From Cherax quadricarinatus (Eukaryota > Arthropoda > Malacostraca > Decapoda > Parastacidae), in assembly GCF_038502225.1 (NCBI RefSeq), contig NC_091293.1, forward strand, positions 10,362,410 through 10,426,409: a DNA stretch of 64,000 nt, read 5' to 3'. Below the pieces are notes generated by a model that was not told where the DNA came from, did not search any database, and was given only the letters and a program-made list of their open reading frames with translations. The position numbers were made by a program, and so were the translations under genes. Shown piece by piece: positions 9,887 through 20,075 of the stretch (positions are counted from its first letter, which is position 1; every line of letters begins with the position of its first letter).

Positions 9887-10479
9887 AGCTTGGGTTTAGT
9901 GGGAGTAGGTATACTCTTTTTATACTGAGTTGAAGGTTTGTTATCCACGGGATTTGTGGATTTTTCATCTTGTCTCATTGCTTGCATGCATGAAACTATT
10001 GTTTGTAAACCATTGCTAATTTCTTCACAAGTGAAATAGCGTTTATTGAACATAATATTTAATCGTTCAATAGTTTGTGGTGACAACTTATCTTGTACAA
10101 TACCACTGATAAACCAATCACATTGCCTTAGGTCATATTTAGCACCTAGAGATCTGAGACTATTGTCTAATGTGATTCTAAATGCCTGTAAGTCTGAAAA
10201 ACAATGTTTGGGTGGCTTCAAGCTTGATATTAAGACTGCATGTCTAACTCTAGCCTTGTCATCATCAAAGTAATTGTCTGCTAAGACACATAAGGCTATT
10301 TGATAATTGCCTTTAACCACCGGAAATGACTTAATCAGTTCATAGGGTTCTCCCTTCACAAGACATTTAAGATAATTAAACTTAGCAATCTCATCTATGT
10401 CAGTTCTTGAATTTACTATGGATTGAAAACCACTAATGAATTCTTCATAATTATGACCTTGGAAAATAGGTAATGACAA
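9883..10479 (-). CDS. BEL/Pao Gag, DUF1759-type region (fragment)
   Basis: A 198-codon frame starts MSLPIFQGHNYEEFISGFQS and contains the F-G-x-Y-x-E-F pattern and the segments KFNYLKCLVKGEPYELIKSF and CVLADNYFDDDKARV, characteristic of the DUF1759 Gag of BEL/Pao elements. It lies between the N-terminal gag frame (10541-10858) and the zinc knuckles. The ORF is open but separated from both neighbours by frame changes, so it is a piece of a once continuous Gag-Pro. Confidence 0.85.
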   Translation of the reverse strand: MSLPIFQGHNYEEFISGFQSIVNSRTDIDEIAKFNYLKCLVKGEPYELIKSFPVVKGNYQIALCVLADNYFDDDKARVRHAVLISSLKPPKHCFSDLQAFRITLDNSLRSLGAKYDLRQCDWFISGIVQDKLSPQTIERLNIMFNKRYFTCEEISNGLQTIVSCMQAMRQDEKSTNPVDNKPSTQYKKSIPTPTKPKL

Positions 10480-10540
10480 TGTAGGTAAGCTTGGTAATGG
10501 GACACTTGTTGTTGTTACAGGTGTAACAGGTGTTTGACCA

Positions 10541-10858
10541 CTAGTTACAGTAGGTCTCTGTGACAGTTTTGCAGCAGATAGCCTGTACTCCTGTCCACCT
10601 TAATTGTTGATTACTAAAAGTATCCAAAACTTTTTTAATTTCATCCTCAGATGGATCTGATTCAAGAAATTTATTTTCATAATGTGTATAGTCTGAATTA
10701 ATTATTTCCAGACGTCGTGTAAGTAATTTAAATTTGACCTCAAGATCATCAAAATCTATGTTTGTATCTTGAGTTAATCCTATACAGACTGAAATTAGAT
10801 TTTCTAATTGTGTAATCTTAGTCTGTAAAGACTGAAACTGAGTTTTCAAACAAGCCAT
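10541..10858 (-). pseudogene. BEL/Pao Gag N-terminal fragment
   Basis: A 105-codon frame beginning MACLKTQFQSLQTKITQLENLI looks like an amphipathic coiled coil over its first 25 residues, then NSDYTHYENKFLESDPSEDEIKKVLD. A coiled N-terminus ahead of a DUF1759 segment is usual for BEL/Pao Gag. This is the likely true start of the gag reading; a frameshift near 10540 separates it from the next part. Confidence 0.7.
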
Positions 10859-11860
10859 TTTAATGGTATACTGAAAATTCTAGCACCACACTTAGAGTGT
10901 TTAAAAAACACTCTACTGCTACAGCTGAGTTTTTGTTATGCTTAAGTCAGCAATAATCGAGTCAGACACTACTGACCTACTAAGCTTAACCTCAGGGTCA
11001 ATGACCATGAAGGGTACAGAGTACATATGGTTGGTGTTTATGGCTTGAGTTTGCTGTGTCAGCCTGACCACGATGATTAATCGTAAATAACGATGTTATA
11101 CACTTCATTCACTATACACTATAAATGTCACTGTACAACTGTAAATCACATGTGAATATTACTTACACATATATAAATGTCACTGTTAATATATATTTGA
11201 AAGCTTACACTTTATATATAAGTTCCTTTAATATAACAGGTAGATCTATAAGAAACAAACTTCAACACAATCTTGTCTCTTAATTTCTGTCTATAAACAT
11301 TATAAACACTATGTGTATATACACTCAGACAAACCGAACATCACTTGGGTTGTTGTCTTAATCAGCACTTCTTCGAGTTTGGAGCAGTGGATGCCGGGTG
11401 CCATCCCCCGTTTTCTTGTTGGGTGAGTCACCCAGCTCCCGTTTTCTTTGGGTGAACGCTGGGTGAGCGCCCGTTTTCTTTTGGCTGCCCATTCTCTGTG
11501 ATTGAGTCTGGAAGGACTCATTTATACTGATTTATATTGTAAAACACTAGTTTTACAGCGTTTTTCGAAGGACCTTGGATCGTAGGTTATTTGTACACTG
11601 TAGTACAACATATTTGGACCACAGTGTGGCCTTTATCCGGTTCGAAGGACCAATATGTTGAGAAATGGCATTACCAGCTAAGTTTAAAGAGTTTTTACTT
11701 AACTTAGAAAGACAGTTCATCGCCTGCACAGCTGCCCCTGCAGACGAGGTCTTGAGAAGCTGTCGAAGTCATCTCTCAATGGGCTGTAAAGATTTATAAT
11801 TTGTAAGATTATAAATTACCCCTAGGGGGTGTTATGTCAGCATATTTCATTCACTGATGG
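10859..11860 (-). other. BEL/Pao leader region, non-coding
   Basis: About 1 kb upstream of gag on the minus strand, absent from the left copy where the minisatellite replaces it. It contains three spaced CCCGTTTTCTT motifs (about 11409-11475) and several TATA-like stretches. I could not find a convincing primer binding site. Confidence 0.4.
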
Positions 11861-12682
11861 CTGACAAACTTACTTGTGTGGACTCAAAAGTCTGCCCCTT
11901 ACTGCCGACTATAGGCTGATTACAAACTCCTTACGACTCAAGAACTGCGCAGTCCCCCGTAATACAAGAAATTCGTAACCTACCTTGCTCTTGTAGCGTG
12001 AGCTATGGTGTTCTTCACACCTTCGACAGGTATCAGTGACTTGATAGAAGCTGAAGTGTCCTTGGATGTCCACGTCTTCCATAGTCTAGGAATACACACA
12101 CTGGTACACTATGTTCCACAAGATTTGTCTTTATTATTCACAATCTTATCACTAAAGAAGCTGATCACACTTCTCTTAAGTGTGTATTGTGTTTTATGAG
12201 ACACTTTGTCCACACTAACGCACAGATCAGTGTTCTTTGTTGGTTATCCTGGCGTCAGTGTCACTCTCAGTAGAGTCAAAAGTAATCTGAAGACACCACA
12301 ACGCCCCACGCCGTTATTCCCCTAGCACAAAGAAAAAGCTGACCTAGTACTTTTGCTTACTTGCCACTTCCTCGATAAAGCAAAGCAGAATGTTTGATTC
12401 TTGCTGTCTTAAGCATAGACAACAATGTCCACTGTCTTTACTATGGTAAAAAAGTGGGAGCAGGATTTTCCTTAATTGTCCTGCTAAAGTAAGAGATGTA
12501 CTGTCTCTTATTAAAATACACTCTGCAACACTCTGCAAGGAGCAGCGGTCACTTGACCACGTCGCATACTCGTACGGCATCTGTGATCAATTACTCACTG
12601 TAGCAGTAAACAAGACACTTGCCCCTTCTGAGAGGGCTGGGCCCCTCAGGGCTGAAAGGGGCTGAAGGGGCTGAAGGGGGCC
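11861..12682 (-). mobile_element. BEL/Pao LTR-like block, right copy
   Basis: It pairs with 3173-3993. The minus strand carries AATAAAG near 12128, a polyadenylation signal. Its purine-tract-side end (12683-12715) is the unfilled version of the gypsy insertion site: here CCGA stands where the filled site has GCTGA on both sides. Confidence 0.6.
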
Positions 12683-12715
12683 GATACCCTCCTCCTGGAG
12701 AAAATTTCTCCACAC
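12683..12715 (-). other. Polypurine tract of a third BEL/Pao unit
   Basis: Third copy of the purine-tract block, showing that another BEL internal region once lay to the right. That region is now replaced by the 33-bp minisatellite beginning at 12716. Confidence 0.5.
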
Positions 12716-14894
12716 CAGGGTAGGGAGTGTTAGCCACCCAGGATAACACAGGGTAGGGAGTGTTACCCACTCAGGATAACCCAGGGTAGGGAGTGTTACC
12801 CACTCAGGATAACCCAGGGTAGGGAGTGTTAGCCACCCAGGATAACCCAGGGTAGGGAGTGTTAGCCACTCAGGATAACCCAGGGTAGGGAGTGTTAGCC
12901 ACCCAGGATAACCCAGGGGAGGGAGAGTTAGCCACTCAGGATAACCCAGGGTAGGGAGTGTTAGCCACTCAGGATAACCCAGGGTAGGGAGTGTTACCCA
13001 CCCAGGATAACCCAGGGTAGGGAGTGTTAGCCACTCAGGATAACAAAGGGTAGGGAGTGTTAGCCACCCAGGATAACCCAGGGTAGGGAGTGTTAGCCAC
13101 CCAGGATAACCAAGGGTAGGGAGTGTTAGCCACCCAGGATAACCCAGGGAATGGAGTGTTAGCCACCCAGGATAACCCAGGGTAGGGAGTGTTAGCCACC
13201 CAGGATAACCCAGGGTAGTGAGTGTTAGCCACCCAGGATAACCCAGGGTAGGGAGTGTTAGCCACCCAGGATAACCCAGGGTAGGGAGTGTTAGCCACCC
13301 AGGATAAGCCAGGGTAGAGAGTGTTAGCCACCCAGGATAACCCAGGGTAGGGAGTGTTAGCCACCCAGGATAACCCAGGGTAGGGAGTGTTAGCCACCCA
13401 GGATAACCCAGGGTAGGGAGTGTTAGCCACCCAGGATAACCCAGGGTAGGGAGTGTTAGCCACCCAGGATAACCCAGGGTAGGGAGTGTTAGCCACCCAG
13501 GATAACCCAGGGTAGGGAGTGTTACCCACCCAGGATAACCCAGGGTAGGGAGTGTTAGCCACTCAGGATAACCCAGGGTAGGGAGTGTTAGCCACCCAGG
13601 ATAACCCAGGGTAGGGAGTGTTACCCACTCAGGATAACCAAGGGTAGGGAGTGTTAGCCACCCAGGATAACCCAGGGTAGGGAGTGTTAGCCACCCAGGA
13701 TAACCCAGGGTAGGGAGTGTTACCCACTCAGGATAACCAAGGGTAGGGAGTGTTAGCCACCCAGGATAACCCAGGGTAGGGAGTGTTACCCACTCAGGAT
13801 AACCCAGGGTAGGGAGTGTTAGCCACCCAGGATAACCCAGGGTAGGGAGTGTTAGCCACCCAGGATAACCCAGGGTAGGGAGTGTTACCCACTCAGGATA
13901 ACCAAGGGTAGGGAGTGTTAGCCACCCAGGATAACCCAGGGTAGGGAGTGTTAGCTACCCAGGATAACCCAGGGTAGGGAGTGTTAGCCACCCAGGATAA
14001 CCCAGGGTAGCGAGTGTTAGCCACCCAGGATAACCCAGGGTAGGGAGTGTTAGCCACCCAGGATAACCCAGGGTAGGGAGTGTTACCCACTCAGAATAAC
14101 CAAGGGTAGGGAGTGTTAGCCACGCAGGATAACCCAGGGTAGGGAGTGTTAGCCACCCAGGATAACCCAGGGTAGGGAGTGTTAGCCACCCAGGATAACC
14201 CAGGGTAGGGAGTGTTACCCACTCAGGATAACCCAGGGTAGGGAGTGTTAGCCACTCAGGATAACCCAGGGTAGGGAGTGTTAGCCACCCAGGATAACCC
14301 AGGGTAGGGAGTGTTACCCACTCAGAATAACCAAGGGTAGGGAGTGTTAGCCACGCAGGATAACCCAGGGTAGGGAGTGTTAGCCACCCAGGATAACCCA
14401 GGGTAGGGAGTGTTAGCCACCCAGGATAACCCAGGGTAGGGAGTGTTACCCACTCAGGATAACCCAGGGTAGGGAGTGTTAGCCACTCAGGATAACCCAG
14501 GGTAGGGAGTGTTAGCCACCCAGAATAACCCAGGGTAGGGAGTGTTAGCCACCCAGGATAACCCAGGGTAGGGAGTGTTACCCACTCAGGATAACCAAGG
14601 GTAGGGAGTGTTAGCCACCCAGGATAACCCAGGGTAGGGAGTGTTAGCCACCCAGGATAACCCAGGGTAGGGAGTGTTAGCCACCCAGGATAACCCAGGG
14701 TAGGGAGTGTTAGCCACTCAGGATAACCCAGGGTAGGGAGTGTTAGCCACCCAGGATAACCCAGGGTAGGGAGTGTTAGCCACCCAGGATAACCCAGGGT
14801 AGGGAGTGTTAGCCACCCAGGATAACCCAGGGTAGGGAGTGTTAGCCACCCAGGATAACCCAGGGTAGGGAGAGTTAGCCACCCAGGATAACGC
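12716..14894. repeat. 33-bp minisatellite derived from a SINE body
   Basis: About 66 units of 33 bp. Because 33 is divisible by three it gives long open frames with 11-residue repeats (GWLTLPTLGYP or WVANTPYPGLS) that are not genes. The last unit runs without a break into reverse-complement SINE sequence at 14895-14999, and the unit core is the complement of TGGGTTATCCTGGGTGGCTA in the intact SINEs at 31056 and 32884. A 7-unit (231-bp) higher-order duplication is visible at about 14091-14322 and 14322-14550. Confidence 0.95.
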
Positions 14895-14999
14895 AGTAAA
14901 GTCAGTGCGTCAGTCTGCTTCCCCAGGATGCGACCCACAGCAGCCGACTAACACCCAGGTACATACTTACTGCTAGGCGAATAGGTCAGCAGGTGTAAG
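14895..14999 (-). mobile_element. SINE fragment continuous with the minisatellite
   Basis: Reverse complement of the SINE body: it contains the counterparts of GATGACGCACTGA, CCTGGG...GCGACCCAC and CACCCAGGTAC, ending near a run equivalent to AGGTGTAAGGAAA. The tRNA-like head is missing. Confidence 0.75.
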
Positions 15000-15012
15000 G
15001 AAAAATGGTTAA

Positions 15013-15015
<3 letters not shown>

Positions 15016-15107
<92 letters not shown>
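15016..15107. repeat. (CT)n microsatellite
   Basis: Dinucleotide run with one interruption near 15049. Confidence 0.98.
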
Positions 15108-15110
<3 letters not shown>

Positions 15111-15161
15111 AACTGAGAACGCTACCAGCCGATAACCGATCAAGAATACTTTAATGAATGA

Positions 15162-15248
<87 letters not shown>

Positions 15249-15260
15249 ATGTATGTATAT
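15162..15260. repeat. (TA)n microsatellite
   Basis: TA run with minor TACA and GTATGTA interruptions, next to the 3' end of the minus-strand LINE. Confidence 0.98.
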
Positions 15261-15284
15261 ATTACCTGGAGAGAGTACCGGGGG

Positions 15285-16118
15285 TCAACGCCCCCGCGGC
15301 CCGGTCTGTGACCAGGCCTCCTGGTGGATCAGAGCCTGATCAACCAGGCTGTTGCTGCTGGCTGCACGCAAACCAACGTACGAGCCACAGCCTTGCTGGT
15401 CAGGAACCGACTTTAGGTGCTTGTCCAGTGCCAGCTTGAAGACTGCCAGGGGTCTGTTGGTAATCCCCCTTATGTATGCTGGGAGGCAGTTGAACAGTCT
15501 CGGGCCCCTGACACTTATTGTATGGTCTCTTAACGTGCTAGTGACACCCCTGCTTTTCATTGGGGGGATGGTGCATCGTCTGCCAAGTCTTTTGCTTTCG
15601 TAGGGAGTGATTTTCGTGTGCAAGTTCGGTACTAGTCCCTCTAGGATTTTCCAGGTGTATATAATCATGTATCTCTCCCGCCTGCATTCCAGGGAATACA
15701 GGTTCAGGAACCTCAAGCGCTCCCAGTAATTGAGGTGTTTTATCTCCGTTATGCGTGCCATGAAGGTTCTCTGTACATTTTCTAGGTCAGCAATTTCACC
15801 TGCCTTGAAAGGTGCTGTTAGTGTGCAGCAATATTCCAGCCTAGATAGAACAAGTGACCTGAAGAGTGTCATCATGGGCTTGGCCTCCCTAGTTTTGAAG
15901 GTTCTCATTATCCATCCTGTCATTTTTCTAGCAGATGCGATTGATACAATGTTATGGTCCTTGAAGGTGAGATCCTCCGACATGATCACTCCCAGGTCTT
16001 TGACGTTGGTGTTTCGCTTTATTTTGTGGCCAGAATTTGTTTTGTACTCTGATGAAGATTTAATTTCCTCGTGTTTACCATATCTGAGTAATTGAAATTT
16101 CTCATCGTTGAACTTCAT
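15285..16118 (-). pseudogene. LINE reverse transcriptase, C-terminal region
   Basis: A 277-codon frame contains VKDLGVIMSEDL, LEYCCTLTAPF and LENVQRTFMARI, then YWERLRFLNLYSLECRRERY. This is the conserved thumb and tail of CR1/Jockey-group RTs and is closely comparable in layout to residues 780-940 of the CR1 at 20076. The final part reads into the 3' UTR. It is separated from the catalytic part by a stop near 16120-16145. Confidence 0.85.
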
Positions 16119-16145
16119 ATTGTTTTCTGCAGCCCACTGAAAGAT

Positions 16146-16550
16146 TTAGTTGATGTCCGCCTGGAGCCTTGCAGTGTCTGCAATGGAAGACACTGTCATG
16201 CAGATTCGGGTATCATCTGCAAAGGAAGACACGGTGCTGTGGCTGACATCCTTGTCTATGTCGGATATGAGGATGAGGAACAAGATGGGAGCGACTACTG
16301 TGCCTTGTGGAACAGGCCTTTTCACCGTAGCTGCCTCGGACTTTACTCTGTTGACGACTACTCTCTGTGTTCTGTTAGTGAGGAAATTATAGATCCATCG
16401 ACCGACTTTTCCTGTTATCCCTTTAGCACGCATTTTGTGCGCTATTACGCCATGGTCACACTTGTCGAAGGCTTTTGCAAAGTCTGTATGTATTACATCT
16501 GCATTCTTTTTATCTTCTAGTGCATTTAGGACCTTGTCGTAGTGATCCAA
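16146..16550 (-). pseudogene. LINE reverse transcriptase, catalytic palm fragment
   Basis: A 134-codon frame holds VIHTDFAKAFDKCDHGVI (first catalytic Asp), VPQGTVVAPILFLI, and the FADD catalytic pair in SSFADDTRICM. The active-site residues are intact even though the ORF is broken on both sides. Confidence 0.88.
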
Positions 16551-16578
16551 TAGTTGAGACAGACAGGAGCGACCTGTT

Positions 16579-17484
16579 CTAAACCCATGTTTCCCTGGGT
16601 TGTGTAACTGATGGGTTTCTAGATGGGTGGTGATCTTGCTTCATAGGACCCGATAGTGCTATCGGTCTGTAGTTCTTTGCTGTTGCTTTACTGCCCCCTT
16701 TGTGGAGTGGAGCTATGTCTGTTGTTTTTAGTAACTGTGGGACGACCCCCGTGTCCATGCTCCCTCTCCATAGGATAGAAAAGGCTCGTGATAGGGGCTT
16801 CTTGCAGTTCTTGATGAACACGGAGTTCCATGAGTCTGGCACTGGGGCAGAGTGCATGGGCATGTCATTTATCGCCTGTTCGAAGTCATTTGGCGTCAGG
16901 ATAACATCGGATAGGCTTGTGTTAACCAAATTTTGTGGCTCTCTCATAAAAAATTCGTTTTGATCTTCGACTCTCAGTCTGGTTATCGGCTTGCTAAAAA
17001 CTGAGTCATATTGGGACTTGAGTAGCTCACTCATTTCCTTGCTATCATCTGTGTAGGACCCATCTTGTTTAAGTAGGGGCCCAATACTGGATGTTGTTCT
17101 CGACTTTGATTTGGCATAGGAGAAGAAATACTTTGGGTTTCTTTCGATTTCATTTATGGCTTTCAGTTCTTCCCGCGATTCCTGACTCCTATAAGATTCA
17201 TTTAGCTTGAGTTCGATGCTTGCTATTTCTGTGACCAGTGTCTCCCTACGCATTTCAGATATATTGACCTCTTTTAGCCGCTCTGTTATTCTTTTCCGTC
17301 GCCTGTAAAGGGAGCGCCTGTCTCTTTCTATTTCACATCTACTCCTCCTTTTTCTTAGAGGAATAAGCCTTGTGCATACATCGAGTGCCACCAAGTTAAT
17401 CTGTTCAGGCATACGTTGGGGTCTGTGTTGCTTAGTGTATCTTCCCAGCTTATATCGGTTAGGACTTGGTTTACTTGGTCCCAC
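16579..17484 (-). pseudogene. LINE reverse transcriptase, N-terminal part and linker
   Basis: A 301-codon frame with a basic linker (RKRRSRCEIERDRRSLYRRRKR), NPKYFFSYAKSKSR and TDIAPLHKGGSKATAKNYRPIALSG, the fingers motif preceding the palm. It overlaps the endonuclease frame at 17355-17484 through a frameshift and loses homology after IALSG because of another. Confidence 0.85.
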
Positions 17485-18272
17485 TTTATGTTTTTGTTAT
17501 TGAAGTTGAATTTGGTGAATGCTCCCTCGTGACTAGTCTCATTATGTCGGTCTGGGGCTCCACGCATACATGTCTGAAACTCAATTATGTTGTGATCTGA
17601 GTATATTGTTTTTGATATGGTGACATTTCTTATCAGATCATCATTGTTAGTGAAGATGAGGTCTAGTGTATTCTCCAGTCTAGTAGGCTCTATTATTTGC
17701 TGGTTTAAATTGAATTTTGTGCAGAGATTTAAAAGCTCGTGTGAGTGTGAGTTTTCATCAGAGCTGCCTCCTGGTGTTATTACTGCAACAATATTATTTG
17801 CTATATTCCTCCATTTTAGGTGCCTTAAGTTGAAATCCCCCAGGAGCAAGATGTTGGGTGCAGGAGCTGGAAGATTTTCCAGACAGTGGTCAATTTTTAA
17901 CAGCTGTCCCTGGAATTGCTGGGATGTTGCATCCGGAGGCTTGTAGACTACCACAATGACTAGGTTTTGGTTCTCGACCTTTACTGCTAAAACTTCCACT
18001 ACATCATTTGAGGTATTTAGCAGTTCTGTGCAAACAAGTGACTCTGCAATGTACAGGCCACCCTCCCCCCCCCCCTTTTGCCTGTTCACTCTGTCACATC
18101 TGTATAGGTTGTAACCTGGGATCCATATTTCGTTGTCCAAGTGATCCTTTATGTGGGTCTCAGTGAAAGCCGCGAACATTGCCTTTGCCTCTGCAAGCAG
18201 TCCACGGATGAAAGGTATTTTGTTGTTTGTTGCTGGCTTTAGACCCTGTATATTTGCAAAGAAGAATGTCAT
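17355..18272 (-). pseudogene. LINE apurinic-type endonuclease domain
   Basis: A 305-codon frame with the catalytic landmarks TETH (near residue 38-41), LLLGDFNLRHLKW (near 145-157) and SDHNIIEF (near 225), in the order expected of the EN domain that nicks target DNA for target-primed reverse transcription. A run of ten C bases at 18067-18077 lies inside it and makes the frame fragile. Confidence 0.88.
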
Positions 18273-18378
18273 CGGACTGGTGGTATTGTTGGTACTGGGG
18301 GGGATTTTTTTTCCGGCATTAGTATATGTATCTGTTGGTTTGGAGTGGAGGCCATCGGCTGTGGTTCCACTCCAGGAA

Positions 18379-18918
18379 TTAATGGATTTGGTGTACGATT
18401 TCTGCCATTTCCTGCCAGTTTTTTTTCCTTCCTGGCACTAAAAAACCTCTCCCTCTTGAGTGGGTGTGGCTAACCAGGTTTTCCCATGGCCTGGATGTTT
18501 TGTATCTTTTTGTACCCTTTAGATGGTGTGCCTGGCAATTTAAGTTATAGCACAGTCTTTCCTGTACTGAAGAGGTACACATTTCAGTGTGAAAAAGCTT
18601 ACAGGAAGGGAGTTTGCATTTTCCTGTTGTCATATGGGCATGGCATTTTCTAGGGTGGTCATAGTTGCACGTCCCATCTGTTTTTCCAGATTTCCCATGT
18701 CTGTAGATACAAAGTGCATAGTATGTGCACAGGCTTGGTTTCCGTTTGCCTTGGTTTTCTGTGACTGTATTCCCTGTTGGTGCATGTTTCCCTGTCTTAT
18801 TCCTATCCTCCCTAGCAGCAACAATGGAGCTCCCACCAGTTGTTTTTGGTAATATATCCTCACTATAGCTAGTGGAGTCCTCTTGTTTGCTATTTCCTGT
18901 GGTATTTCTAGTTTGCAA
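18379..18918 (-). CDS. LINE ORF1 protein with CCCH zinc fingers
   Basis: A 179-codon open frame with an N-terminal Ser/Thr/Asn-rich segment, then three Cys-rich units near residues 63-140: CTYYALC...TCNYDH, CHAHMTTGKCKLPSCKLFH and CTSSVQERLCYNLNCQAHH. The spacing (C-x8-C-x4-C-x3-H in the last two) fits CCCH RNA-binding zinc fingers. It precedes the endonuclease ORF by about 100 bp in the same orientation, the place of ORF1, whose product normally binds element RNA. CCHC knuckles, PHD or esterase domains are the ORF1 types I know best for this group, so the CCCH arrangement stands out. The frame is uninterrupted although ORF2 is ruined. Confidence 0.7.
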   Translation of the reverse strand: MQTRNTTGNSKQEDSTSYSEDILPKTTGGSSIVAAREDRNKTGKHAPTGNTVTENQGKRKPSLCTYYALCIYRHGKSGKTDGTCNYDHPRKCHAHMTTGKCKLPSCKLFHTEMCTSSVQERLCYNLNCQAHHLKGTKRYKTSRPWENLVSHTHSRGRGFLVPGRKKNWQEMAEIVHQIH

Positions 18919-18968
18919 TATTGGTTTTATCTTATCTTTGACTACACTTGTTTCCCCACTACGGCTCC

Positions 18969-19056
18969 TGGTGACGTGTACTTAGCTCAGTGGTGACGTG
19001 TACTTAGCTCAGTGGTGACGTGTACTTAGCTCAGTGGTGACGTGTACTTAGCTCTG
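18969..19056 (+). promoter_or_regulatory. Four 22-bp monomers in the CR1 5' UTR
   Basis: Four head-to-tail 22-bp units (starts 18969, 18991, 19013, 19035) containing GTGACGTGTACTTAGCTC, ending 40 bp before the ORF1 ATG. TGACGTG resembles a CRE/ATF-type core. Tandem 5' monomers act as promoters in some LINEs; that role here is inference. Confidence 0.5.
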
Positions 19057-19096
19057 TGAAGACCTGTTTGTGTGCTCTCTGTGAATCTGAACCAGG

Positions 19097-20056
19097 ATGC
19101 CCTCTCTTGAGCAGCTTTACCAGCAGCTGAGAGAAGAACTCAGAGTTGCTAAACTGGAGATACGGCGATTAACGGAGGAGAACAAGAGGATTCGTAGTAA
19201 TCCTCCTGTTGTGAGTCCCCAGGTTAAGAGGGGAGCTTGGTCAGTGGCCGGGCAACATGGAACCAAGCTGAAGATTAAGAAAACCGTTGGAGAGGCAGAA
19301 ACAACGAGAAACCAGAAGACTGCCGTGGAAACTTCCAACTCATTCTCGGTGCTACCTGACGAATGTGAGTGTTCTACTGGGAATGCCACAACGAGCACCA
19401 AGGAAGCATTGGCAGACGTGAGTGAGACATCCCTAGAAACCCCAACGAAGACCATCGAGAACGTCATGACGAATTCTACAAGTGGTGTAATGCTACCTGG
19501 CGAATGTGAGTCGACTACTCGGAGCATCACTACGGACGACGCCAAGGAAGGTAAAAACATTGTTGTTGTTGGGGATAGCCAGATTAGGTACATGGATAGG
19601 GCATTCTGTTTGAAGGATAGGAGTAGGAGGCAGAGAGTGTGTTTTCCTGGGGCTGGGATGAAGGATATTGTTAGCCGTCTGGATGACATCATGAGAGGTA
19701 ATGGGAGCAATCCTATTATCTGTCTCAGTGCTGGAGGCAACGATGTTGGCAGACGTAGGAGTGAGGACCTGATTAGCAGGTATAGGTCAGCAATAGAGAT
19801 AATTAGGAAGAAGGGTGGGAAACCTGTCATATGTGGCATTTTGCCAAGGAGAGGAGTTGGAAATGAATGGTTGTCCAGAGCAATTGGTGTCAATTGCTGG
19901 CTGGACAAATACTGTAAGGAAAATGCGGTAACATTCATTGACAACTGGACCTCTTCTATGGCAGAAATGACATGTATGCCAGGGATGGGGTTCACTTGTC
20001 TAGGTGTGGGGTGGGAGCACTGGCCAACGCAGTGGAGGGAGCTGTTAGGTCTTTAA
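19097..20056 (+). CDS. CR1 ORF1 with SGNH esterase domain, frameshifted near the end
   Basis: A 319-codon frame from the ATG in ACCAGGATGC. Residues 1-35 form a coiled coil (LEQLYQQLREELRVAKLEIRRL). A Thr/Ser-rich linker follows, and then an SGNH-hydrolase-like domain: block I GDSQ at 159-162 with the nucleophile Ser161, and block III GGNDV at 213-217. Block V (DGVHLS, Asp-x-x-His) is present in the DNA at 19984 but one frame off, so a single-base change at about 19950-19960 has displaced it and the printed C-terminus (MAEMTCMPGM...) is wrong for the family. Esterase-bearing ORF1 proteins are known from CR1-like LINEs and probably help RNP or membrane steps. Confidence 0.88.
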   Translation: MPSLEQLYQQLREELRVAKLEIRRLTEENKRIRSNPPVVSPQVKRGAWSVAGQHGTKLKIKKTVGEAETTRNQKTAVETSNSFSVLPDECECSTGNATTSTKEALADVSETSLETPTKTIENVMTNSTSGVMLPGECESTTRSITTDDAKEGKNIVVVGDSQIRYMDRAFCLKDRSRRQRVCFPGAGMKDIVSRLDDIMRGNGSNPIICLSAGGNDVGRRRSEDLISRYRSAIEIIRKKGGKPVICGILPRRGVGNEWLSRAIGVNCWLDKYCKENAVTFIDNWTSSMAEMTCMPGMGFTCLGVGWEHWPTQWRELLGL

Positions 20057-20075
20057 ACTAGGAATAGTTAGTGGT

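Larger units (their letters stand above)
15262..18965 (-). mobile_element. Decayed LINE with CCCH-finger ORF1 (CR1/Jockey group)
   Basis: It is almost full length on the minus strand: ORF1 (18379-18918), endonuclease (17355-18272), RT (16146-17484) and RT C-terminal region (15285-16118), followed by a GC-rich 3' end starting near 15290. Frame breaks separate each part, so it is inactive. Its 5' end meets the 5' end of the CR1 at 18966 head to head. Confidence 0.85.

Noticed and set aside
11030..11060. Primer binding site for the BEL/Pao unit
   Set aside because: TGG-starting candidates in the leader do not match a tRNA 3' end that I can recall with confidence.
13035..14938. Leucine/proline-rich 11-residue repeat proteins (175 and 327 codons)
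   Set aside because: A 33-bp minisatellite of SINE origin; open frames follow from the unit length.
19117..19995. Antisense 292-codon ORF
   Set aside because: Shadow of CR1 ORF1, which has the coiled coil and esterase blocks on the plus strand.
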